This document shows, one piece after another, positions 55,571 through 64,000 of a stretch of 64,000 nucleotides of DNA. The translations under genes and the position numbers were made by a program. How positions within the stretch are numbered: the stretch's first letter is position 1; every line of letters begins with the position of its first letter. This DNA is from Aotearoamyces nothofagi. Its lineage: Eukaryota > Ascomycota > Leotiomycetes > Leotiales > Tympanidaceae. Location: the NCBI GenBank assembly GCA_015345905.1, contig JADDTR010000004.1, forward strand, positions 558,001-622,000, in the 5' to 3' direction. Under the pieces are notes generated by a model. That model was not told the DNA's origin, did not search any database, and was given only the letters and a program-made list of their open reading frames with translations.

Positions 55571-56418
55571 TGCTTCAGTCAAACGTTTCCAACTCTTTCA
55601 GTACGGATGAAAGGATGCATTCAAGAGCATTTAAAAGCTGCCGATATGCTTGTGGGTGCGTCGTTGGAAGAAGCCCACGCAGAGCTCAAAAGAATGTCCG
55701 AGACAACATTTAGGTATTGGCGGCCGCACCGCGAAGACATTTCAGCCTTCTCCAAAACAGGCCGCCTGGCAGAATGTTTGAATAGGGTCTAGCGCCATTG
55801 TCTTCACGTAGCATTGTCGACCATTCCCAGCCTAATCGTGAGATAAACTTTTTGGAGAAACCTCAAAGGGTCGCATCCGCGCTACTTTTTTTTAATGTTC
55901 TCAGAGCAAAAACTTTGTCCACTCGACGACCTTGAACCTCTCTCTGCATCTCTGTCACAGAGCAAAGAACCGGTCTCTATACAGACTGCAAACAACACTG
56001 CGACAAGAAAATCACGTCGTCTCCTCTCCCGTTTCCTCGGTCGCAATCCGCTCTTCTCACAACGGCCCTCTATACTTGCGCCGTCGACCTAAGGGTCTGC
56101 ACAAGCACAACCAGATCGATTTGACATCCTTGGCACCCCGAGAGAGTCTACAGCACTCAACATAGACCTCCATGCCTTTTTCTGCACTCGGCTCTCAATC
56201 GCTCACTTCGTGACGACTGTCGCAGGAGTTGCTGTGTTCTAACAACCCATCGCATTGACTATATCCAACCGCCATTGCAAAAGACACGACAATAGCGATA
56301 TTCCTGTTATCCTAATACTTCAGCCGCAAGTCGCGAATACTTGTGCGGGCCACAAGCGGACTTTAATATATTGACCTCAAGTTCTACTTGGCGATAGTCC
56401 ACATAACTACTTCTCACA
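55571..56418. promoter_or_regulatory. Divergent region, TRM9 and the USP gene
   Basis: About 850 bp serve both genes. A 65-codon plus-strand frame at 55895-56092 (MFSEQKLCPLDDLEPL and on) lies in the likely leader of the USP gene. It could be an upstream ORF; I do not call it a gene. Confidence 0.45.
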
Positions 56419-57871
56419 ATGGCATCTGTTACTTCAGTCAAAGGTTCTACATCAGAGTCACCTAAGAAGAGAATGTATGCAGATGATGATGGAAGCAAGA
56501 ATCCACCTGCAAAGCGCCTACAATCTCTCAAACTCCCCCAGAAATTCTCAAAGGCCAATGCGTCCGCTCCGAGGAAGTCTATCACTGGATTGGAGGGTCA
56601 GCTGAGAATGGATCTGGAATTTGTTGAAGCTACTAATGCCACTCAAGATGACGAAGCTAAACGTGCCGTAAAGCTATCGGAAGAGCCGACCCTAAAAGAA
56701 GCTCTAATTAAGAGGCGTGAACTTGTAAGTCCCTCGCTCAGCATGAGTATTGGATTATCTAACCTAGCCCTAGGCGGATCGAATTCCAGATAGCTTAGAA
56801 CTTGTGAAAGACAGGAAACAAAGAGGGTTCAGAAATCTGAATGGATCTTTATGCTATCGGCACAGTCTATTTCAAGCTCTTCTCCACATGCCTAAGTTCA
56901 CCAATTGGCTATACCAGTATCACAGACCACAGGATTGTAAGTTGCTACTCTGTTTTCTGCACTTTAATTTACTAACTCTTCAGGTGTGGCCAAGAATTCA
57001 AGTGAATGTGTCTGCTGTGCAATGCGGGCTCTAGTCGTCGCCTACTGGGGGAATGACCACTCACCTGCTGAACTGACACGCATCCTAAAAGAGATTCATG
57101 ATCTATTCAGATATCGTAAGTTTGTAGCTACCCAAAATACGAAACCATGACTGACTCGATAAAGTGGGATGGAAAACTGACAGCCAGTACTCTCATGGCG
57201 ACCCTCAAGAACAACTTACATGGATGCATGATATCATGGAAGGGGAATCAACCCATGAGGTATTCAACGCCTTGAAAAGCTTCCATAATATCGTCCTTGA
57301 ATCCAGAATCACCTGCGCCGAATGCGGTCATGTCAGCAAAAACTCTAATATCGAGGAACGATTCCTATCGATTCCCATCAAACCACGTCGTGTCAGTCCC
57401 CATCTTCAAGCATACATCAAAGCCTACATGGATGACGTCGTTAACGACTATCGCTGTGACAATCCAAAATGCAAACGAGTCTCCAACCAGAACCGTGCTC
57501 ACCGCATTGCCTACGCACCAGATACGTTGATGATCCAGCTCAAGCGCTTCGACTGGCGCGGCGAAAAGGACTACCACCACGTACAGTTTTCAGAATCGCT
57601 TGATCTCTCCATGTTCCGTGCCGAGGATTCCCAAGGGCCGTTGCGCTATGAGCTTTCTGCAGTTGTTCAGCACTCTGGTGAATCGGGGTTTGGACATTAT
57701 CGCTGTGTAGCTCAAGTCCCGGATGGAAGATGGATGGAGTTTGACGATAATGAGGTTTATGACGCAACTGCCAAAGACGCTTATTATCAGTCCTCAGCAA
57801 ATGGATGGACTCCTTATGTGCTCTTCTACCGTCGTAAGCATACTGAGGGGCCAGATAAGGATGCTGAATGA
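56419..57871 (+). CDS. USP-family ubiquitin carboxyl-terminal hydrolase
   Basis: Four exons (56419-56724, 56774-56936, 56984-57115, 57165-57871) give 435 aa. Residues 1-100 are basic and flexible. The Cys box at about 122-138 reads GFRNLNGSLCYRHSLFQALL. A zinc-ribbon-like pair CAECGH ... CDNPKCKR lies in the fingers region, and MIQLKRFDW follows. The His box is SGFGHYRCVAQ, and the end is YVLFYRRK. Catalytic Cys and His are present. The oxyanion segment is one residue off the usual GLxNLGNTC spacing. Intron 1 uses the CCCTAG acceptor at 56773, the only one that keeps the frame. I cannot assign it to a named yeast UBP. Confidence 0.82.
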
Positions 57872-59840
57872 AAATACTTGCTGAGATGATGGCATTGAGT
57901 TGGTCTCTTTCGATGGGATGAGGCGGCCGCTTTTGTGGCGACTCTTTGCTCGTCTTTGTCTGTTTTCCCCAAATCAGGGTCTATCCTAGCTACTCCACAA
58001 CACGAGAACTCCTAAGCGGGCTTCTTACAACACGGAAAACACATAATACGCTGGTTTTAAGTCGACTCGTTTCAAGTTCTCTTCCTCGACCTCTAAAAGG
58101 TCGACAATTGTATATTTCTTCCATCTCATCACACAACAGCGACTTCCATCATCTGGAAACAAAATTGGCATGCGGAAAGGTTGCTTTCACACAAGCGTGG
58201 AGTTAAAGACGGGCGTTACTACGACGGTACAATGCGTGGCGTTAAAAAGGCGGTGTCACTACGACGGTACTAAAGAAAGGCGTAGATCTAATGTTGTTTT
58301 CGTTTTCATTTACTCTCATTTACTCGAACCCCGATGTCCATCTAGTCAGGAATGCCAGACTTGCCTTGCTCTTCCTTGGCTAGGCATGGCCTCGACTCGC
58401 TCAAAGACGTTCTAATCGGGGCATACAGTCGGAAGCTTCGTGTTCTTTGTTTGGAACACGGGCTTCTCGACATGGCTTTGCTGGCATAGTCCATGCCATG
58501 GTGATGGTCTTGCATAAATACTCGCGAGCTTGCAGCTGAAGAATAACACACAGTACATATTGCGCTTGTCTTATGCGAACTATTACAGAGAAACTGCTAG
58601 AGCTTGTAGATTTAAGAAACCCTTTAAAACCCTCTTTTGGGTGGTCTATGCTGTGATTACAATTGAGGCCTGGAATAAGTTCGTCGATAAGTTCGTCATT
58701 AGCTGCCCGGTTCTGAAACCTCGCTCTAGATGGCCAGGCAAGAATGCGATGATGAAAGTTTCAGCAGCGCCCGACAAGTGGTTCTGGTTCATCCAGACCC
58801 TGCTACCCCAAACTCCTCAACGGCATCAAAACCTCGCGGTGGGTTCGAGAGGGCGGGAAAGCGGAGCAGCTCCGCTTTCCGGACAAAGCTAAATGTAGGG
58901 ATTGTCGATCCTCGAAGAGCGGGGATTGAACGGGGCAATGGCAGTGATAATGGCAGCGATGATAGATAGCCTGGAAGGATTGCTAATGGAATGGAATAAT
59001 GGAATGGAATAGCAGATGTTGCGATTGCAGCGACTGTGGCTGGCTTGGAACGGCTGGATATATCATTTGTCTGCCTTGGGTGTTGTTTTCTAGATCACGA
59101 GAGGGATGGCGGTGCGTGATGGATGGTGGCAGTTGCTGCAGTAGTCCACATGTACCGTACAATACATACATTTACACACACGTATATATACACACACGGG
59201 AATATATATACATACTCACACACACACACACACATATATATATATGTATAGTATATAGTTGGACATAACATGTACAGTGTATATATCCCGTCGGCCAATG
59301 TCCGCCATCGTCACACCCAGTTCGGTCCGCATCGGACGTGCCGCCGCCGTCCAGACCGGAGCCAACCGCCAACGCCCCCAAAAGGGATGAGAAGAACGCT
59401 GGAATCCCAATCCCAATCCCAATCCCAGAACCCAGAACCCACCTGCCTCTCGATGATACTCTCCAGAATCCCCATGGATCCATCCACGACCCCATAATCG
59501 CCATCTGGTCTCGGCCGTCGACAACACCGCCTACGTTATCACGCAAGCCGGCCGGTTCCTGCTACAGAGGGAGAGAAGGGAGGCCCGGCACGTGCTGCTC
59601 GCTCGCTCGGCGCATTTGTAACGGCGCTTTGCTCTTATCGCGGCGGCCGGCCTCGCTCTGTCTCTCTATCTTCCCTCTAATCTGATCCGATCCCGTCTGC
59701 CCTGCGAGCGATAACGAAAACGTGCTGGCTGCGTGCCTGCGTGCCTGCGTGGGTGGCTGGCGGCTTCTGTGTTGTTTTATCCTTCCCACCGCCGTGCTGC
59801 GCCCTTTGCCCTTTTTTTCTTTTGGTCGTCGAGAACGGTG
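57872..59840. other. 2-kb region upstream of the Zn2Cys6 gene
   Basis: No gene is supported. The right end contains a (CA)n/(TA)n tract at 59163-59257, a TCCCAA hexamer tandem at about 59404-59426, and then the C/T-rich leader of the Zn2Cys6 gene. Confidence 0.5.
59163..59257. repeat. CA/TA dinucleotide microsatellite tract
   Basis: Nearly 95 bp of alternating purine-pyrimidine sequence is built from CACA and TATA blocks, about 580 bp upstream of the Zn2Cys6 start codon. Confidence 0.9.
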
Positions 59841-62207
59841 ATGATGGATCCGTTTGCACAGGCTGCGCTGTCGCCGTCGGATTTCTTCAGTGGGCTGGAA
59901 CTGCAGCAGCAGCAGCAGCAGCAGCAGCTACAGCAGCCGCTACCCGTACCCGGGCCGAGGAATTATAAATCGAGGAAATACAGGCCGTGTGATTTCTGTC
60001 GCGCAAGACAGGTTGGTGAGTGCGCCTTGTCTGGGATTTGGGATTGAGTGAGTGGAGGAGCTGTAGAGGGGTGGCTAATGATTCTTCTCTCGGTGTCAAG
60101 CTTGTAAGATTGATGTTGCACCGCCGTGTCAGTTGTGCCAGTCGCATTCGAGGGATTGTACGTTTGTTGAGAGGCCGAAGAAGAAGAGGAGGCCGAATAA
60201 TGGATCGAGTGGGGGATCGAGTGCTATGAGACCTATTGGTATGCACTGTACATCTTATACACTGATTACTGGATCTTTCAGGGAAACATTGCTGACATGT
60301 TTCTCGTAGACCCTGCTTTGACAGCTCTTGATCATAGGAATGGGCATGGCCATAGTCACGTCGACACGGGTTTTGCGTCACGGTTTGATGGAAGATTGAT
60401 TGAGAGATCGCTAGGTCCCGAACAATACCTTGATGCTCAACACTCGCCCAGCCAGGGACATCAAGGCCAGAATCATGCTTCACCGCTGGAATTCGGCTCT
60501 AGGCCATCCTCGAGTGTATCAGCTATGCATGACAGGCCATTAGACTCGCAATCGACGAGATCGGCCCGCTTTATAGGGGAGACTGGTGAATCGAGCCCCT
60601 ATCTTCTACGGCATTACAGATACGATGAGAATGATGAATGCACCGTTTCAAAACTGACCTACCGTCGGATTAAGAGGGCATCAAAGACTCCGGGCTCATC
60701 GTCTGGAAATGGCGAACCGCCAGTAGTCTTCATGCTTGCAGATGACAGTCTGGCTCGGAAAGGAGAACCCCGTGCTGAGGACGATGTACTTGCAAAGGCA
60801 CGGTATGACGTCTCGTCCATGTTCACAGAAGAAGAAGCCCTTCGCCTCGTCGGGTTATTCTTCCGTTTCGTGAACCCCTATTTCTCCATCCTTCCTCGCT
60901 CACAGATGCTTTCAAATGGGATTGTAACCCGCGAGGCTCTCCATGGCATGCCTCTCTCCCTTGCCTCGGCAGTCTTCGCTACCGCTTTACCATTCACACT
61001 CTACGACGACCTCCTCGCGACAACAATCATCCACTCCCCCTCTCCCATCAACCAGCTCTTCCGCATCTCCTGGCTCTGCATCGTGCAAGAACTGCACACG
61101 CCGCGCCTCGCAACACTCCAGGCCTGTCTCCTCCTCCTCCAACGCGGCCCTACAAACCGCTACACGACAGACACGCCGTGGAAAACAAGTCTCGTTGGCT
61201 GGACTGTGAGTCTCGCTCAGATCCTCGGTCTCTCCCACGAATGCAGCGACTGGATCTCTCTCCCAGCCTGGGAGCTCACGCTGCGGAAGCGCCTCTGGCA
61301 CAGCGTCTACATCATCGACAAGTGGGCTTCTCTCGGCGCTGGCACGCCCAGCCACATCCACCCCGACGACTTCGACGTCCTCCCTCTCCAATCCACAGAT
61401 TGCGAAACCACCCCCGCCGACTCCCCTGCGAGCACATCCAACATCAACCTCCCCTGTCCCAGCGAGAGTGACAGCCATTTCCGCCTCCTCGCCGACCTGA
61501 CAGTAATCCTTAGCGGCATCATCGACGCCTTCTACACGCTCCGCGCCATCCAGCGCACCGCAAACGACTTCAGCCTCTCGCTCGACCTCGCGCGCCCCCT
61601 TCGCACGAGTCTTAAAGAATGGAACGATTCCCTCCCACCTAGCCTCTCGCTCCGCCATGCCGACCGCGTCGATTCTCGCGGCAGGGCAAAACTGTCCGGC
61701 AACCCATCCCTCTCGCTGGCCTACATCGTCGCGACCATGACCCTCTTCCGCGCCCTCCTCCGCCCCATCTCCAACCTCCCACCCCCCTCCACCGCCTCGC
61801 CCACCCCCACCAGCCCGCCACCCAGCCACCACGCCGTCCGCTCCGGCGCCAAGGAATGCGCCAAAGAAGTGGTCGACTTCATCGAAACCCTCAACCACGG
61901 CGCCCTCGACGCCTTCTGGCACAGCTTCTCGCGCTCAAACTTCGCCATCGCCTCGTCCTTCCTGATGCAGCTGCTGCTCACGGCCGACTCGGAGGCCGAG
62001 GCCAAGGAGCTCAGCGACCTCGTCGAGCGCTGGCGCTGGGCCATGCGTCTCGGTGGCGGCCGCAGCGGGAGCGGCATCATGAGTCTGGGCCTGCTGCGTC
62101 TCGACGGGCTCCTGCTCGATGGCGGCGTCGGCATCGCGCGCGCCGACTCGAATGCCCAGTTTGCAGACGAGAGGGAGAGCCAGGGCACCAGTCTGGCGAG
62201 TAGTTGA
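59841..62207 (+). CDS. Zn2Cys6 transcription factor with fungal-specific domain
   Basis: Exons are 59841-60015, 60101-60238 and 60310-62207, giving 736 aa. A Gln run (LQQQQQQQQLQQP) lies at about 21-33. The binuclear zinc cluster is CDFCRARQVACKID... then CQLCQSHSRDC, split by intron 1 between Cys 2 and Cys 3. A basic linker ERPKKKRRPNN follows. The middle homology region begins near YDVSSMFTEEEALRLVGLFF and includes LSHECSDW and LRKRLWHSVYIIDKW, as in the fungal transcription-factor domain. The gene becomes very GC-rich in its last third. I think of TamA/Dal81-type nitrogen regulators, but the assignment is weak. The stop lies inside a small tandem duplication. Confidence 0.85.
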
Positions 62208-62287
62208 TCCAGCTACTTAATCTAGTTAGAGTAGTTGATCCAGCTGGCGAGTACCGTAGTTGATCCAGCTAGTTAATCTAGTTAATA
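62199..62287. repeat. Triplicated 15-bp motif at the end of the Zn2Cys6 gene
   Basis: GTAGTTGATCCAGCT occurs at 62200-62214, 62231-62245 and 62256-62270, and AGTTAATCTAGTTAA-like text follows copies 1 and 3. The first copy includes the stop codon of the gene. Confidence 0.9.
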
Positions 62288-63155
62288 CCCTTTAGTCTCC
62301 ATCAAAACCCTGCAATAAAATATACACATCAACCCCCCAAGACCCCAAGACCCTCAAACCCACCTCGCAAGACCTCTCCATCCCCTCTCCTCTCTCTCTC
62401 CTCCGAACCACCCCCCCTTCTTTTTCCATCCACATCGCCCACCCCCCAACCCAGCTCCACTCCGCTCCGCACCGCACCGCACGCACGGTTGACGCTCCGC
62501 TGGCCCTCCGGGGGCCGCTGCCGCGGAGGCCGTCCTGGCGCCACGTGTCGTACCGTACCGTGCGGCGAGGCAACGGTGCCAGTATAGAGTATAGTCGCCA
62601 GCGAGCGCAGCGAGGAAGGGGGTTTGGGGGAGGATCCCCCATGAAAAGGGATGAAAAGGGAGGTTGAGGAAGAAAGGGGAGGAAGAAAGAAAGAAAGGGG
62701 AGGAAGGAAGAAAGAAAGAAAGCCCGCTGTGGACATGGACGTGGACGTGAGAGAGGGGGTGGGTGGGTGTGGAATGGGAGAGTAGAATAGAGGAACAGTG
62801 GAAGAGTGAGGGTGTGGCATGGATGGTCAGTGGTGGGTGTGGCGGCGAGATAATCAGCGAGATAATCAGCAATGTGGTGAGATAATAAATATCATCAGTG
62901 GGCTCGCATGGCATGATACAGAGGTCATGGACGTGGCTATTTCCACCGGGGCCCGCCCTCAAAGATAGTATTACAAGCAATGCTCGCTACCCCCGCCTGA
63001 ACGCCGTGCATATTCCGATGCTGTATGGGTATGATTGCCCCTTCGCAAGATTGAAAACGCCTCTATGACCAAAATTTTGCCAGATATATATATTTGACCC
63101 GATATACCCTGCCCAGTCTGACATGTCACGTCACATCATCATCACGCTCCAGTCA
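62208..63155. other. Convergent region with purine tract
   Basis: About 950 bp lie between the 3' ends of the Zn2Cys6 and RING genes. They hold the triplicated motif at the left end, C-rich DNA at 62330-62520, and a nearly pure purine tract on the plus strand at about 62640-62722. Overlapping minus-strand frames here are low-complexity Ser/Pro/Leu shadows. Confidence 0.5.
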
Positions 63156-64000
63156 TCAACTATCTGTTCGTGGTCGGATCCTGAAGCCAGAATCTCTCAT
63201 CATCCTGTTTGTCCAGCGTGCGGTACGACTCAGCTCCTCGCCACCAGGGCCATCACGGGGATTTGCGCGGTCCTCTCTACGGATCTGACGAAGCTCGGCG
63301 AGGCGTTCACGTGCTAGAGCATTTGGCAAGCCATCTTGAGCAGCCGTGCCACCAGGAGCGTCCTGCGCGCCCGTCTCGGATTCGCCTAGAGGTGGTGCGA
63401 GCCCGCCATCAGCAGTAGCGGCTGTCTCGGTCCCGGCAACGGTTGGTCGAAGATCGACACGACTATGCACGTCAGTATCTGGAGTAGGTGATGAGCATGC
63501 ATATAAGACTTACCATAATGGACATGTGCCAGACACGTTCAGCAGCCACGGGTCAATACAAGCAGGATGATACTTGTGATTGCAGGGCAGAACTCGTACA
63601 TCGTCGCCCACTGCGAAATCATCTGTGCAGATAGAGCATCCCAGCTCAGGTCCGTTTACCTCGCCCTCCTGATCAGGCGGAGCTATTCCGTGCATATCAG
63701 GACCTAGGCCTGACTCTACAGCAGACTCGCCCGCCGTCTTCTCGTTTTCTTGACTCTCATTCATGGCACTGCCGTCTTCAGCTCCCACTGGAGCTGTACC
63801 ATGTATGACGTTTTTTCCGTCCTCCAGCTCGATACTGTTGTTACTTGCTGGCTTTGCTGTGTCAGGATCTCCGAACTTGACAATTGGTAGGGTCTCGAGC
63901 ATAGCCCTAGCGAGCCCCTTAGCACGACTCTGCCGCGGTCGGCCGACGACATTTCGCGGCCCATATCTGTCAGGATGTCGATGAGCTCTCCAGGCGCCCG
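63156..64000 (-). CDS. RING-H2 ubiquitin ligase, 3' part (PA-TM-RING-like)
   Basis: Exons are 63514 to beyond 64000 and 63156-63462; the 5' part lies outside the window and about 263 residues are seen. The visible text begins WRAHRHPDRYGPRNVVGRPR, the cytosolic linker known from fungal RING proteins that carry an N-terminal PA domain and membrane helix. The RING-H2 is GCSICTDDF, then LPCNHKYHPACIDPWL and CPLC, the last Cys being rebuilt across the 51-bp intron. The C-terminal ~100 residues are Ala/Gly/Arg-rich. It should transfer ubiquitin at a membrane (inference from the family). The PA domain and membrane segment cannot be checked here. Confidence 0.82.

Noticed and set aside
60987-61922. 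311-codon minus-strand frame within the Zn2Cys6 gene
   Set aside because: Antisense shadow of the GC-rich third exon.
1-64000. CRISPR arrays, bacterial operons, rRNA genes
   Set aside because: None expected in a fungal nuclear genome, and no regularly spaced repeats or rRNA-like sequence were found.

Overview
The window comes from a filamentous ascomycete (Pezizomycotina). The genes carry short GT-AG introns, mostly 47-100 bp, with CTAAC/CTGAC-like branch sites. The gene set is that of a mould nucleus: Arb1 Argonaute chaperone, Zn2Cys6 regulator, fungal-type cofilin, UFD1 and HSP60. I lean towards Leotiomycetes from the feel of the proteins, but the sequence does not settle it. All gene models below were spliced by eye and checked for reading frame across every junction.

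Left part (1-20.3 kb): ordinary housekeeping genes. In order they are DDB1 (3' part only), a PMP3/SNA-type membrane protein, RNA polymerase III subunit RPC37, CLP1, inositol polyphosphate multikinase, ARB1, quinone oxidoreductase, NOP2, GET5, cofilin and HSP60. Several are divergent pairs sharing one promoter region (PMP3/RPC37, multikinase/ARB1, NOP2/GET5). AT-rich, gene-free stretches at 5.7-7.1, 12.6-13.4 and 20.3-22.7 kb hold small repeats or nothing I recognise.

Middle part (22.7-38.7 kb): the most unusual region. Seven genes in a row on the minus strand (here called A-G), then a doubtful minus-strand member (H) and a divergent plus-strand member (I), all encode different small-to-medium proteins with one Myb/SANT-like domain. 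Sequence identity is low, but the domain pattern ([IV]-[DE]-[WF]-x-x-V-[AS], then a basic helix 3) is kept. In B-G a phase-0 intron lies directly before this motif, and E, F and I end in a very short last exon behind a phase-2 intron. All confident members carry one or more psi-K-x-E/D motifs of the SUMO-acceptor type. This looks like an old, strongly diverged tandem family of DNA-binding proteins.

Right part (38.7-64 kb): an isolated intron-poor amidoligase-like gene, UFD1 and LIN1/CD2BP2 (divergent), an RS-rich protein, the tubulin chaperone ALF1/TBCB, a 3.5-kb gene-free stretch with minisatellites, a two-repeat Myb protein, tRNA methyltransferase TRM9, a divergent USP-family deubiquitinase, a Zn2Cys6 transcription factor and, cut by the window end, a RING-H2 ubiquitin ligase. 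No tRNA, rRNA or CRISPR array was recognised, and no complete mobile element was found.
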